Assembly: GCA_037367405.1 (NCBI GenBank)
Contig: JAZKJV010009775.1
Span: forward strand, 620,001-684,000
Reading direction: 5' to 3'
Length of the DNA: 64,000 nt
Source of the DNA: Ottelia alismoides
Lineage: Eukaryota > Streptophyta > Magnoliopsida > Alismatales > Hydrocharitaceae
Positions 1-12,531 of the stretch are shown piece after piece (position 1 is the first letter of the stretch; every line of letters begins with the position of its first letter). The notes beneath the pieces were generated by a model. That model did no database searches, had not been told where the DNA came from, and saw nothing but the letters and a program-made list of their open reading frames with translations. Position numbers and translations under genes: made by a program.

Positions 1-480
1 CCGTCTATTTTTTTCAGAGTTTTTGATTTTGCATTTTTTAATAATATATACAATAGTATTTACATAAGGACTTTTTCCTCTTGAGAGCATGGACTATTCC
101 TCTTTTGAAGTATTATTGCAACCTACAACATTCTTTCATTAGACCTCATAGCTACAGGGTCAGGTTGGGGTACAATGGCCATGGTATCATGACTTGGTAT
201 GTTTCCATTCGCTTGTGTTTCATGTTGTAAAATCCATCACTCTACAACTTCAACTGAACTATGCAAAGTGCAAGTTGCAGGTGTGCAAGGTACTTCACTG
301 TCTACAAGAGTCGTGTGTGTGTTCTAAAATATTCTACTTAGGAAGTCAAGACAACACTGAACCTTGTCTTGTGGTCTCATAGAATTAAGTTTAGCAGGCA
401 TGAAGTGCCTCAATTCCAGTTCCTCTAAGGTTCCTGTGATTAAGTGGAGTAAGGTCCAACCGAGCTCCAATCTTCGTATT

Positions 481-1215
481 TTATTTTAAACTGGTTAAAT
501 TGTCATTATCAATTCGAAAAATGCAAATGCTATGCACAATTGCAGAAAATATTTTTATGATGCCATTTTCAAATTTTGATATTTTTATAGAGTTTTTGAA
601 AAAGTTTTGCAATTTTTTATGCAATTTTTGAAAATATGTTGCAAATTTTATAGGTTTTTGGTTTTGCAAATTTTTAGTGTTTTTTGAAAACAAAAGATTT
701 TTGGAAAATAATTATGTGCAGATATTTACATGGAAGTGCATCTTGTTATTTACCAGAGTTAAGTGATAGAATTTACACCTGGTATTCATAAGTTTTATTT
801 ATAGAGTTTGTAAAGAATCTCTTTTTGCTTGAATTATGTAAATAAGGTTTTCAAAACAAATATTTTGACAAATATTTTGAAAAACATTTTGAAATTTTTA
901 TTTTGAAAGAATAATCTGACAAATAATTTTGCAAGAATTTATATAATTTGAAAATCATTTTGCAATGATTTTTCAAACAGTATGTATAGATTTTTCAAAG
1001 TGTTTTTACAACCATTTTCCAAACCATTTGCAAATAGATTTTCAAAATATTTTATTCAAATAAAAGAAAGACATTTTTAAAACCAAAACATTTTTACAAA
1101 GGTTTTAAAATAATTTACAAAATATTTTCCACATAGTTTTCAAAAGATATTTCAAAGTAATTTCTAACCATTTTTCAGACATTTTACAAAAATATTTTTA
1201 ACCGATTTATTAAGT
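481..1215. repeat. AT-rich degenerate TTTTGAAA-type low-complexity tract
   Basis: Words such as CATTTTGAAA, CAAATATTTTG and TTTTCAAA recur with irregular spacing over about 730 bases. Comparable but shorter tracts sit next to the hairpin arrays of the LARD element (about 19640-19880) and of gypsy-3 (about 27170-27410), so this belongs to the family's 3' UTR. Confidence 0.6.
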
Positions 1216-1323
1216 GCAATTATAAAGAATTTTAATGTGTGTTTTGAATTTTATTAATTAGCCATATTATTAAAAATACACAAGTACGAGTTATGGCTAA
1301 AATTGTATATAAAGTATATATGA

Positions 1324-1540
1324 CCCCATTATACTTAACTTGAGTTACGTCCTCATAGATCGGAGAGAAAAGGAAGACATAACTCATATATGTAAAGGAA
1401 ACCCCCTATACTTAGGTATGATATTCCTAAGTATAGAAAGAATGTCAAAAATTGATGAGACGAGCGATGGGTTTAAAGAAGGAACACCTATATACAATCA
1501 TCCCCCAAACTTAAGATGAAGTATATCTAAAGTATAACAA
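1324..1540 (-). repeat. Hairpin and purine-tract array in gypsy-1 3' UTR (3 units)
   Basis: Three units begin, on the plus strand, with a C-run followed by TATACTTA or a variant, near 1324, 1402 and 1502. The middle unit is a clear inverted repeat with arms TATACTTAGG (1407-1416) and CCTAAGTATA (1426-1435). On the element's sense strand each stem is followed by a G-rich purine run like a polypurine tract. The third unit is degraded. Confidence 0.7.
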
Positions 1541-1615
1541 TGATGAATGGGATGAGTGAAGCTTTTGAAAGAATAAAAGAAGAGAAAAATAAAAGAAGAA
1601 AAGAAGAAAATATTA

Positions 1616-1902
1616 CTAGTCAACAATATTTTTGAGTGCCTTGTCTGAGTCTATAGATGTTGCAACTGGATGTTCTTGCTCACAGACCACATTAATCGAG
1701 TCAACGATGGACAAGAAGGTATCATTCTCAAGGTAAGGCTTCATAAGCTGTCCGTTGATGACGAATGAGTGTGATCAGATGACAATTCATATATGACTAT
1801 GCTTCCATTGTCATGCACATGCTTCACTACAAATGGCCTTGTCCACTTGCTCTTCAACTTCCCTGGGAATAGTTTCAACTTTGCATAGAACAACCTAACC
1901 TT
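1616..1902 (-). pseudogene. Integrase C-terminal fragment of gypsy-1
   Basis: The minus-strand translation contains KLKLFPGKLKSKW followed by PFVVKHVH, the conserved C-terminal integrase region of Athila-type elements. It then runs with one frameshift into a tail of the form INGQLMKPYLENDTFLS. The same tail type ends gypsy-2 at 63.9 kb. The protein ends at a stop around 1616. The upstream part is displaced to 4476 by the solo LTR, and its frame resumes across the ACCTT duplication. Confidence 0.8.
1898..1902. repeat. Target-site duplication ACCTT (left)
   Basis: ACCTT directly precedes the solo LTR and is repeated at 4471-4475. Confidence 0.9.
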
Positions 1903-2473
1903 TGAAGGATATGGAATAATCCTTAAGTGCATCATGGAAGCGTGATGGTCGCATCATATATGATAAAGAGCGACTAGTCGCACTAATTGCTCGGTCTAGC
2001 AAAATTTTAATTTTTTTAAGATGATGAAACTACATTATCCAAGAACACTTCTTGGATCATTTCATCTAACCACATAATAGATATAGGAATACGTCTTGTA
2101 GTATGGTTGCTATCTAGCATCTAAGAGAATAGACCTCCTGTCTCAAATTCGATCCGTCGGAGGAGACGCTTGCGAGCATGAACATAAGTCACGCGCTTCT
2201 TGCAATCCAAGTCGATGATCCAAGTAATGGATCTCGTGATCTCATCTCACGAGATCAAATGCCTTCTTCACAAGCAAGATGCACCAAAGAAGACGGAGAC
2301 CTAAGAGTTGTTGAAGTGGCAGCACAACGCCGAAGTGACGATGTAGGCAACCTTCTCTCTATGAGAAGTGTGGACGACCACTCTTAGAGAGGGAGAAGGG
2401 GTGGCGTGAGAAAGAGAGAGAGAGAAAGAGAGACGTCATAATCGTGTAACTCAAAGAGCAAGGGGTTCCTCTT

Positions 2474-2481
2474 CTTATATA
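2474..2481 (-). promoter_or_regulatory. Candidate TATA box of the solo LTR
   Basis: The minus strand reads TATATAAG. The position in the LTR corresponds to the TATAAATA of copia-B and the TATATAAG of copia-A, just upstream of the GA-rich region. Confidence 0.5.
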
Positions 2482-2701
2482 GGGTTTTGGGAGTCCATGA
2501 ATCCTAATCCATGGACAACACACAATCAATGTGCGAGATTGATTTGTGTTTCATTCAATGGCCATGATGTTGTTGTAAAAACACAATAACAATTAATTTA
2601 ATTTAAATTAATTCATATTGATAAATCAATATAATTAATTTAAAAATTAATTCATTTGACCAGTCTTGGAGATAATGAGGAGATTAACCTCATCCCATAA
2701 A

Positions 2702-2718
2702 GGGGGGGGGGGGGGGGA
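2702..2718. repeat. Homopolymer of 17 G
   Basis: An uninterrupted run of 17 G sits inside the solo LTR. In copia-B the equivalent place has only a 7-G run (45131-45140 region). Length is likely to vary between reads. Confidence 0.85.
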
Positions 2719-4470
2719 CGACCACCCTTCTCCTAATGGAGATTAGTTGTCGTCCACCCTCTTGGGGTGGAATGAGTCCATCTCCTCAATTTCTCATGAT
2801 ATCTTATTATCTCATGATATCTTCAAGATTTACAACAACTCTTGTTGTAAATAATTTCACAAAAATAATTCATAATTATCTTGTGAACATTGCAGTCATG
2901 CCATTGGAATTATGTGAATCACATTCACAAGCTAAAACAAAATGTAATTATATTTTCAATTAATCATTCAATGCGAATCCAATTCACATTAACAATTGAT
3001 CAACAAATATAAATCACAATCGATCTCTATCTAGTATATTATAAATCACATTTATAATATATATGAATAATTGGAAGTACTATCCACGTTATTCATATCC
3101 ATAATAATTAAATCACATTTAATTATATTGGATAATCATTCTCATTTATTCAAATAATATAGATCAAATTCATATTATTCATGGTAATCAAATCACATTT
3201 AAGTATCCATTTCTCAATGCATAGATATAATTCAACAATGGAATTATTCTTGTACTCTTTCAAGAATAATGCGCTTCCTCCGCAGATACTTAGATATAAG
3301 GACATGGTGATTGTATTGTTCCACTTATAGTGACTTGGATATTGAGATTACATCTCAAATATAGATCTCATGGACCTCTCATATGCTTGACTTAATCAAG
3401 GTCGCAAATCTAATCTTCTCATTGCATCTGAATCTCATTCAGATCAATGTCCAACACTTGGACCAAGATCAGATTACTTCTCTAATGAGAGGAGTCTCTA
3501 AAATCCAGACCTATTTCATCACCCCCTCTGAATGGAAGCGTAATGGTTATACAATCGTTTATTATCTTATCACCCTATGGTATTCCTAATACCTGTACAT
3601 CCTGCATACTGGAAGACCTATGATAAACCCGAAGGTATAGATCAATTGACACTGTCATCTTTAGGGTTTCACCATCATGTTTCTCATTCTTGGTTATTGG
3701 GATTTGGTATCGATCATATGCTTTCCAAAAGCATATAGCATACCTTTGAATTCTTTTCATGCTTCCAAAGCACGAAGACCATGCATGAAATTTGATTGGT
3801 CCCAATATCTCATGAGTGAGCTCATGTCTTTCAGTTCACAAGTGAACCTGTATGATCCCTTTGAGAGATAGTTTTACTCATATGCCCTTGCATGCACACC
3901 ATCGCATCGGTGTATAGATCTTGGTTAGGTCAACCTATTGGTCCGCCAAATGTAAATACTCAGACATATAGTAATACATCTATCTTCGGTCAAAGGATGT
4001 GTGCCTATATCATGACAATATACGAAGTAAGACTTTAGTTATCTCAATCTCATTAAGTCAACTCCTTGACCTAACTAATCTGACACCTTCGAATCTCTAT
4101 TCCCATGCAGAGGACCTGCATCAAGAGTTTGATCAGATGTCGACCTAAATGAGAAAGGATTGCCATCTCCTACTCAAGCTGGAGATTATCTCTTAATAAT
4201 CATTTGGCAGTGCTTGATGAGTCCTTAATCTAACTCCATAGATATTCATCCAAACACCAGCCTCTATGATTCAATTATTGAATAAACAACTGCATGATAA
4301 TTAAGATGGCCATGATACATAAACCTAATTGTACATAGAGACCTTATAGTGCATTTAATCATTTAATCTCAAAAAGGGAGTGAAAAGAATCAATAACCTT
4401 TATTGATAAATCAAATATTACAGTAACATTTATTGTAAGAATGGTTCTCTTCGGGCTCACATGGCTAACA

Positions 4471-4475
4471 ACCTT
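4471..4475. repeat. Target-site duplication ACCTT (right)
   Basis: This is the second copy of the 5-bp duplication flanking the solo LTR. Confidence 0.9.
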
Positions 4476-5470
4476 CTAACCTAGTTCAAAAATCTTGCGA
4501 TGGATGCGCTTGTCGTGCCACTTCTTGACCATCTCCTTATACATCTGTCTATTGTCATACAGATAGTCCCAGAAATCGAGAAGTCTATTCAGGTCGATCT
4601 TTTTGTGTTTCCTTCTTTATTAGGATCCAAATTGCATATTTATTGCCATAAAGATTTATGAATCAATTTTACGAGCAAATGACATTGCTTTCCATATACC
4701 AGGTGGTAGGGAGACATTACCAGATGTGACTTGTACACAGTCCGATAGGTCCATAGAACTGAGTCAAGTAATTGAGACATGTTCTTTCTATCTGGATGTA
4801 CAATATTCTGGAGAATCGTCTTACTTTCCCTAACATTCTAGCAAGACATTAGATTGTGGGTGGTATGGAGATGCTACTTGATGTTCTATGCAGTATTCCT
4901 AAATCATCTTCTTCACTTATCTGTTTATAAAATGGCTACGCCCATCATATATCAGAATTTTAGGGATCCTGAACCGTGCAATGACGTGTTCTTTCAGAAA
5001 CCGGTAGATAGTGCGACTGTCTGTGGCTTGGGTTGGTATAGCTTCTGCCCAATGTCTTACGTAATCGATAACAAGCAAAATATACTCATATCCCTGACTG
5101 TTGGGTAATGGGCCCATGAAGTCAATGCCCCATGCATCAAATACTTCTGAGATATAAATGTATTTCAGAGGCGTTGTATTTATCATTCCAATAATTCCTC
5201 CCATCTTCAGACAGACAATGTAATGCTTCACAAAGTTTTCTACATCTTTAAAGAGAGTAGATCACCAGAGGATGCATTGTAGAACTTTTACTGGCGCACG
5301 CTTCCCAGAGTGTTATTCTCCTGATTCTCAGGGGTGGTAATGCTCAAGGACACTATAAACTTCCTCCTAAGGAATTCAACTCCCCAAGATGCAATCTTCC
5401 CCCTAACAAAAGAGATATGGATGCTCGCACTGATAGAAATGAATATCCGATAGAAGCTTGTCGACTTTCA
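4476..5470 (-). pseudogene. Integrase N-terminal and catalytic fragment of gypsy-1
   Basis: The best-preserved part (4917-5231) contains FDAWGIDFMGPLPNSQGYEY with the first catalytic Asp, and IYDGRSHF with the second Asp. Downstream, VASPYHPQSN is visible near 4870 but the usual NGMAEVSN with the catalytic Glu is disrupted. The N-terminal zinc-binding part (5232-5470) is recognisable only as scattered words such as HSGKRAP and has stops. The C-terminus lies at 1616-1902 beyond the solo LTR. The fragment is non-functional. Confidence 0.8.
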
Positions 5471-5597
5471 GCTTAGGTCAGTCTTATGGATTTCTCTTGG
5501 ACACACGATATTTCACAATATCAGCGAACTAGGGGAGAGAGGTGGCTGACAAAATTTCTTCATCTGGGAAGGTTTCCGTGATTGGCAACATGCTTTG

Positions 5598-6095
5598 CTA
5601 AGGAGTGTTTGACTCTGGCAATCTTGATAAATGATCTGCCACAACATTTGTAACTCCAGATTTGTCACAGATTTCAAGATAGAATTCCCGGAGAAGAAGG
5701 ATCCATATGATTAACCTTAGCTTGGCATCCTTCTTGGCTTGCAAGTACCTAATGGCAGAATGGTCTGTGTACATAATTACTTTGTATCCGAGAAAATGAG
5801 ATCTGAACTTCTCCAAGGTAAAGACAACTACTAGTAGCTCTTTTTCAGTGACAGTGTCGTTCTTTTGTTATTCATCAAGAGTTTGTTGACATAGTGAATA
5901 ACAAATGGAATATTTTCTCTCCTCTATCTCATAATCGCTTCAATGGCATAATTTGAAGCATTTGTCATGATCTCAAATGGTAGAGACTAATTTGGCGATT
6001 GTAGAACAAGGGCCTGAGTGACCGGATCTTTCAATTGATTGAAGTCTTGGGGGACTCTGTCATCTACAATAAAATCTGCCTCGTTGCCTAAAATC
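5598..6095 (-). pseudogene. RNase H domain fragment of gypsy-1
   Basis: The minus strand encodes [20 protein letters not shown] followed by an [11 protein letters not shown] segment and [10 protein letters not shown], the conserved second half of the Ty3/gypsy RNase H. The Asp in YTDHSA is kept. The first half (5820-6095) is broken by stops and frame changes. It lies between RT and integrase as expected. Confidence 0.75.
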
Positions 6096-6904
6096 TCAAT
6101 CAATGGTCGGGCAATCTTGTGAGAAATCTTTGATGAATTTGTAGTAGAAACCCACATGCCCTAGGAATGAACAGACTTGCTTACAATTTTTAGGTGGTTC
6201 TAGCTTTGAAATGGCTTCCAACTTTGCGGGGTCGACCTCCATGCCAAGTTTGGATATGACATGGCCTAACACAATCCCTTCAGTTACCATGAATTGATTC
6301 TTCTCCCATGAGAGCACCAAGTTGACTTCACAACATCTTTTTAGAACTTGATCTAGGTAAGACAAGCATTGATCAAAATTGTCACCATAGATTGAGAAAT
6401 CATCCATAAACATCTCGAGAAAACTACCAACCATATCTGCGAAAACTACCAACATGTACCTTTGAAAGGTCGCAGGGGCATTGCACAATCCAAATGGCAT
6501 CTTGCGGAAGGCATGTGCCCCAAATGGAAAGGTGATGGTAGTCTTTTCTTGGTCATCTAGGGCAATTGCAACTTTATTATGTCCAGTGTACCGATACAAG
6601 AAGCAAAAATACTCCTTCACAGCCAGTCTTTTGACTATTTGGTCTATGCATGGAAGTGGGAATTGGTCCGTCTTGTTTGCTAAATTCAGGTATCTCTAAT
6701 CAACACAGACATGCCAAGATGTCAAAACTCTGGTTGCAACTTCTCTCCTTTGTTGTTCTTCACAATGGTGATCCCTGACTTCTTCGACATGACATGCAAG
6801 GAACTCACCCATTTAGAGTCGGATATGGGATATATGGAGCCCACATCACACCATTTTGTAATTTCATAATGATATCCTCTCAGAGATTCTGATTTAATCT
6901 TCAT
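6096..6904 (-). pseudogene. Reverse transcriptase fragments of gypsy-1
   Basis: Two blocks form the RT. The N-terminal block (6722-6904) has EITKWCDVGSIYPISDSKWV, which matches the start of the fingers. The larger block (6096-6620) has the palm with KMPFGLCNAPATFQ and the active-site box FMDDFSIYG, then the thumb with [19 protein letters not shown] region of about 100 bases between them is out of frame. The catalytic Asp pair is preserved, but the polyprotein frame is not. Confidence 0.85.
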
Positions 6905-7849
6905 TGAAACTCTAGGGATGGCTTGCTATCTTCTTCCGAATAGATGTGATGGGAACACAATGACAGATTATTCCCACAGAGATAGGAAAATTTTCATCCT
7001 ATTACCTTAAGGTTTCTTTCTAGAACCTCGAGCAGACGAGATTCTTGTTCCTAAGTTTGCTGGGAGTTGGTGATGACAGGAAACATGTTATGTGTACCCG
7101 TAAGGAAGGTATATTTCATATTAGCTGGAAGCGGCTTGAGTTCTGGTGGAGTCTAAATTACATCGGTGGCAGCTTTTGCAATTGTGCAAGGTAATGGTGG
7201 TGCCAAATCTTTCGAATGTAAACTATCCACCTTTCACAGTTCAAGCTCAAAATCTAATGATGCACAAAAACTTTCAATGATAGAATCTTATTCGCAAAAA
7301 TCTTCAATGATCACTTCTACCTTTGCTAAGGATAGGTGGCCATCAATCAATTCTTCATGCTCATCAGTAAAAATCTCATCTTCTAAGACAAAGGGGAAGT
7401 CAACTATGCTATCCACTCCTTCCTTAGTTGAGAGGAATTCATGGGTTTCCATGCCATCCATGAACAGATTTGTATCTCTAGTCTCTGCAAGAAAGTGACA
7501 ATCTTCTGTCTACTCTAAAGGCACACTCGCATATGATACAGATTCTGAATGTTTCGATACATGGATCATATGAATGTGACCTTGTCTCTATTAGAGTGAA
7601 AGGTGATCTGTCAGCTATCATAATCTATATAGCTTCGATTGTTCGGAGGAACAACCGTCCAATTATAATAGGGGTATGAAGAAGAGAAGCTGAGGTGTCC
7701 ATGTCCAAGATAACAAAGTCCATAGGGAGCTGCATTCCCTTAATAGTAATAATGGCATCCTCCAAAATTCCTTAGGATTTCTTAATTTATGTATCTGCGA
7801 ACTACAAAATAATTCTAGTTGATTTTAGCGGCCCCAACCCAAATTCCTT
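6905..7849 (-). other. Protease-RT linker of gypsy-1
   Basis: This is the spacer between protease and RT. The minus strand is rich in Asp and Glu codons at about 7170-7500 (for example EDEIFTDEHEELIDGHL), the usual acidic linker. Frames are interrupted. A plus-strand frame at 7166-7498 is only its complement. Confidence 0.6.
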
Positions 7850-8179
7850 CTATAGTGAAGTAGGCACCTGAGTTATGAGCGATCCACTGTCAAGAAGAGT
7901 TTGATCAAACTCTTGATTAAACATCATGCATCTGATGAGAGGGGCTCCCATGTTTTTCTTCTTTCTGGGGAGAACATTGATTGCGTATAATGTCATCGTT
8001 GTTAGGATGTTCTTCACATATCTTTGTCTGGCTCGACGCGACTGACTTTTTGAAGTACATGCCTCCTTGAGTCCCTTCTTGATGTTTGACATGTACATAT
8101 TGGGCTTCAGAAGAGGCATCTCAAGAACAAGATTCTGAATTATTACAACCACATCTAGATCTAAGAAGATAGTTTCCAA
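7850..8179 (-). pseudogene. Aspartic protease region of gypsy-1
   Basis: The minus-strand frame carries LEMPLLKPNMYMSNIKKGLK and then a retropepsin motif LLDSGSLI. The catalytic Asp is present in LLDSGS. Gypsy-2 (25.3-25.8 kb) has the parallel segments LEMPLLKAVEYM and LLDSRSSSNLMPF, and gypsy-3 has LLDNGSSINLFP. The downstream half continues in other frames to about 7640, where a GRLFLRT segment corresponds to the end of the protease. Confidence 0.8.
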
Positions 8180-8634
8180 ATTTTATTTTTTTGGATTTTT
8201 GTAAAGCATCTAGAAAAGGAATATTTACAAAACCAAATGCAGAAATATGTTCTTATTTACATTAAAATCATTGCCCAAATTTGGCTATATAACAATATGA
8301 CAAAAATAATATTCTTCATCCATTTGTGGTGGGCATCCAAAAATTGCAGGTGGGGCTCCATTAGCTGACTCTGAATTGGCTGCGTTGTGGTGCTCTCCGT
8401 CGCTTTTTTGTTGGTACTCTGGCTGCTGCTGTCTTTTCTTTCTTTCTTTCTTTATTATTTTTTTTAATTTTTGTCAGTGCTTCTTCCCCTTCTTCTTCTT
8501 CCTAGAAGAAGATGATGGCTCATTCGTGGAAGCTTTATTCTTTCTCTTCATTGTTGCAAAAGGCTATGATGTCCTACCGCTCTTCATTATATAAGAAAGT
8601 ATGATGCACATCTAACTCTGTGGGGTTGGACATG
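8180..8634 (-). pseudogene. Gag C-terminal tail of gypsy-1
   Basis: The minus-strand translation is Ser- and Lys-rich (NEPSSSSRKKKKGKKH) and directly precedes the protease, as expected for the basic gag tail. It stops where the gypsy-2 LTR begins. The plus-strand frame at 8376-8594 is the complement of this tract and is not a gene. Confidence 0.55.
8630..8634. repeat. Presumed left target-site duplication of gypsy-2 (ACATG)
   Basis: ACATG are the five bases before the LTR start of gypsy-2. The partner lies beyond the window, so this is an expectation and not a verified duplication. Confidence 0.4.
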
Positions 8635-11600
8635 TGATGAATATGCATTTCATCATCTTTATTCATTTATTTTAGCTTAAAATCCCTTATAAAACTCATG
8701 TAAATATCACTAATTTCATCATTTTAGTAACTCTAACTATTATGTAAATATTATATATTTATCACTATTTTAACCTAAAATAAATAAAGAAAACAATAAA
8801 GGAAAAACAAAGAAAATACACTACTGTATAGATGCGATAGGTATAGGTTGAATCAAACCCTGGGAGAAGGTCAAGACTTGACCTAATCGATAAGGAATAA
8901 ATTAGGTGGAGATAAGGCCAAAAACACCAAAAATTTCAGAAAAACATTTGTCACTTGTAATTATTCATCACATGTACATTATTGTTTATAATACACAATT
9001 CTTCCATTATTTTATTCATTACCAAATTCTTTGTAAAAATATTATTTATTCTTGAAAATTGTTCATAAAATTCTTGTGTAAATAATAAAATTAATTGCAA
9101 TCAGAGTCTATATATATTGTGTAAATAACACCGCTATCCAAAAGCCACAAAAGTATAAACTTCCAAGATCAATATTTTCTCCACCTGAACTCCAAATTCA
9201 TGAAACTCTCTTTCATTTTACTCCAAATTAAATTATCTTTAAGATGGATGTGATTTCATAAAATTCAGATTTAATATGTGAAATGTGGCCAATTGGAGTA
9301 TTGTTGTATATATACCTATATACATACTATATATAATATTTAATTATTTATTTTCTTTTGCATAATTGTGAGTATTTTATTTTTTAATTACTTGCAAATA
9401 ATATATTTAATTCATATAAAATACAAATAAAAATCACAAAATAAAAAAAAACAACAAAAATAAAATAATGTAGATATTTTACATATATCGCCATGTATAT
9501 AATATGCCTATACCTATTTTAAAAACCTAACAAATTAACTCTTAAAAATCAAATAAAAATATCTTTAAAACCCTTGTAAAAAAGTGTAAATAAATAAAAT
9601 ATTATATTATTTACATATATATACAAATAATTAATTAAAAATCCAAATATTGTATATATAGGTATGCATACCTATAAATACCAACTTCTTATTTATTGTA
9701 ACCCATGTATATATATTATTTAATTAATTTAAAATCAACAAAATTAACTTTAATTTATTCTTAACATTTTTAATTTACATTACTTAATTAAAATAATCGG
9801 TCTTTGATTTTTTAATTAATTAACATTTTAGCGCAGTTTTGTCTTCTAGTCTATGTTCGATGCATCCTAGGCGCGACCTAATTGGTCGACCCGGGTTTGT
9901 TGACCCAGGTCAACTGCTCAACATGCGCCTCCTCTTCCACTAATCTCTCTTCCACTGTTATTTCACCCAATTTTCGAGTCCTTTGATCAGTAACCGTCCA
10001 CGCTTCCTTCTCCAACTCTTTCGCTCATTCAATCCTTTCACTCGCTTCCACCTTAGATCCACTCGATTTTCCTCTAATCACGCCCATCTTGAAGTCCAAA
10101 ACTCATCGAAATCCACCCTGTAAATACAAATCCTCCATCTATGGTGAGATGATGATCCGTTTCTTGTGCCACTTTTTCCTCGAGATCGGTTCTAAGTTTC
10201 AGAGTGAGGTGATAGCTCCTCAGGGGATCGATTAGGAGTGCGAGAGATTGAGCTAAGAGTGCGATCGTCGTCGGATTTGAGTTCTCGTCGGAGTTCCTCC
10301 GTTCTCGAGCTTCTAGGACTAGTCCCAATGAGACTAATTTCTTAGGTAATTTGATTAGTTGTTTTTATTCTTAACTTAGATATATCCTTCATTTTCTTTA
10401 AATTTCGTTTAATTGCATTATTGTAGATCAGGGCATTAGGCTCCGATCCCTAGCATGATCAATCCATCTTCTATTCGATTCGCCCACAAATCACATCTGA
10501 TATGTCGTTGACTTCTTCATTCTCCTTATGCCATCTGATTACCGATTCGATCCTCATATTGGATCGATTTGATTATTATCAAATCCCCTATTTTACAGAT
10601 CCTGAACCATCTCATTTTCCACCTTAACTTTCATTGTCTTTATGCAATAAACCCTTCCGGACTTCCGCCTCCGAGCATAGTCTCCTTTGCAGGTCTCAAG
10701 AGCCTAAGATCTGGGTGATTTGTGCCTGTTCGAGTTTCATGGAGATACCTAGAGTTGTTAGGTCCATAGCCTTCCAGTTCAAGACTTAGCTGTTGATCCA
10801 TATATCCAAGGAGTGTTAATGGTGCATAACAACTCGCGTGTAATTGTGGGCGTAATTTCTAGAGAACCAGTACTAAATCAAGGGAGATCCACACGATCCA
10901 AGTTCATAGAGGAGCCACTGCTTCCTTGTTCTTCCAAGTCATCTCACAGCCGTACGATCAAGAAAGCAACACCATATTTGATCTCAACTGTTCAAAAACC
11001 CCCAATTCTCAAGTAAGAGATCAACCTTCTAGATGTGATTGACTCCATTCACCTCAGATTCAACATCAACCATCCGATTAGACTGGGAGTGTACCATAAC
11101 CGTCAATGGTGCCACGTCAATAAAGGGTACAGTTGTACCCCTATTCCTATCTTTTATGTATTTGCAAACAAGTCCCTGCATGGACACATGTTAGCTTGCA
11201 ATAAATTGAACAATTGCAATTTGAATCCTCGCATTGATTTTATTTGCATTTTAGTCCTGTTTGAATCGCAGTACATGCTCAGCATGTGATTTTTATGGTA
11301 AATTGCAATAAAGATACCACATGTTTGTGTTAATGATCAGACCCTCGATTTAATTTATTTACATAAAGGTCTAGTCCAATGGGGCACACGTGCCCGTGTA
11401 CCTGAGTTTTAGGAAATTTGCATCATTGGCCCTGCTATTTTATCATTTATTAACATTCAGCTCATATATTTAAAATAATTGCATATTAGTCCTTGTGAGT
11501 ATATTTTATTTTTGCTTGTTAAAAATTAAAGAAAAATTAGCAAAACCCATTGAAAAATTCTCCAAAAAACCACATTAACTTCTATTATCTTCACCTTGCA

Positions 11601-12510
11601 TCTTTAATTTGCATTTCACATTTGCTTTACTTTTACTATTTATTAAAAGTCAAAACCTCATGAAAATGTCCTGTTTGCATTAAAAAATAATAAAAATTAT
11701 AAAACTTTATCAAAAAATTTATTTTTTTGTTTATTTCTTTTGATTTATTTTAATTTCTATCCATCTTTCACATTTTTATTCCTCATAATTCCATAAAAAG
11801 CATAAAACTCATAAAAATATTAAAAATTCAACTAAAATCCATAAAAAACATGAAATGGTTCTCTAGATAACATAAAAATATCTGTAATTCAGTATAAATT
11901 TCAACTTTTTTGACATAATTTGTTATTTTAAACTTCTGAAAACATTAATTTATTTAATTACCTAATTTCAATTTATTTAAAGTCTTTAAAAATTGTGGGA
12001 AAATATAAAAAGATTACAAAAACATTGAAAATTTGTCTAAAACCCAAAATTAAATTTTGTTGAATTTTCTGGTATTTTTTGACATAATTTAAAAAGTACA
12101 AAAAGAGCTGAGTGTGTGTATGCTTTAAATTCTCCTTAATTCTCTTATTATTTTTAAAAATAAAAAAAATAAAAATCAGAAAACTAAATAGAAAAAATAT
12201 ATAAAATTAAAATTCAGTAAAAAAACAAACAAAATCTAAAAAGAAAATACAACATCCAATTATAGTATGCATAGAAATTCCGTCATTCTTTCATTAACTT
12301 TTCATTGCATAGTATAAGCCTTGGTATTTTTGTAGCCTCCCTGAGTTCTATCCTGTTAGCTATACAAGTAAATTAAACAACAAATTCTCTTGCTACAATT
12401 CTGTATTTATTCTTGCTTGAGAATTAATTTTTTTGTTTGATACTTCTTTGGGTTATGACAATATTTATGCATAATTCATCTAATTAAAACCCGAATTTTA
12501 GCATTCAACA
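8635..12510 (+). repeat. 5' LTR of gypsy-2
   Basis: The start is set by a 21-nt palindrome (arms TGATGAA and TTCATCA) shared with the LTR starts of gypsy-3 and the LARD element. The end GCATTCAACA lies 3 bases before the tRNA-Asp primer site. The length is 3876 bp. It is AT-rich at 8640-9840 and 11400-12510, with a more GC-balanced core at 9840-11400 that contains T-rich and CT-rich patches. I recognise no gene here. Short open frames at 10074-10328 (minus), 10813-11016 and 11035-11289 (plus) have no recognisable content. The second LTR is not in the window, so identity cannot be measured. Confidence 0.75.
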
Positions 12511-12513
12511 AAA

Positions 12514-12531
12514 TGGCATCGTTGCTAGGGA
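12514..12531 (+). other. Primer-binding site of gypsy-2 (decayed tRNA-Asp type)
   Basis: The sequence TGGCATCGTTGCTAGGGA matches the tRNA-Asp 3' complement TGGCGCCGTTGCCGGGGA with four mismatches. All four are C-to-T or G-to-A transitions, as expected from methylcytosine decay. Confidence 0.8.

Larger units (their letters stand above)
1..1615 (-). other. 3' UTR of gypsy-1
   Basis: This non-coding stretch follows the last pol codon (stop near 1616) on the minus strand. It contains the hairpin and purine-tract array at about 1324-1540, then a long AT-rich tract of degenerate TTTTGAAA words at 481-1215, then unique-looking sequence to the window edge. The order matches the 3' UTR of gypsy-3 and of the LARD element. 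I see no envelope-like reading frame. Short frames at 194-382 and 481-693 show no recognisable content. Confidence 0.6.
1903..4470 (-). repeat. Solo copia LTR
   Basis: This 2568-bp LTR belongs to the same copia family as copia-A and copia-B and is in minus orientation. On the plus strand it starts TGAAGGATATGG and ends GGCTAACA, so it has the TG...CA ends. Perfect 5-bp duplications (ACCTT) flank it. There is no internal region, which is the product expected from LTR-LTR recombination. It is diverged from the LTRs of A and B, so it is older than B. Short open frames inside it have no coding content. Confidence 0.9.
1..8634 (-). mobile_element. Gypsy-1: partial Athila-like Ty3/gypsy element
   Basis: This is the 3' two-thirds of a degenerate Ty3/gypsy retrotransposon read on the minus strand. 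From high to low coordinate it holds a lysine-rich gag tail, protease, acidic linker, RT, RNase H, integrase and a long 3' UTR. The RT block (FMDDFSIYG, KMPFGLCNAPATFQR) and the domain order PR-RT-RH-INT place it in the Athila-type non-chromovirus group by family knowledge. Its 5' part is cut off at 8634 by the inserted gypsy-2 LTR, and its 3' LTR lies beyond the window start. A solo copia LTR interrupts the integrase at 1903-4470. Stops and frameshifts are frequent, so it is an old copy. Confidence 0.85.
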
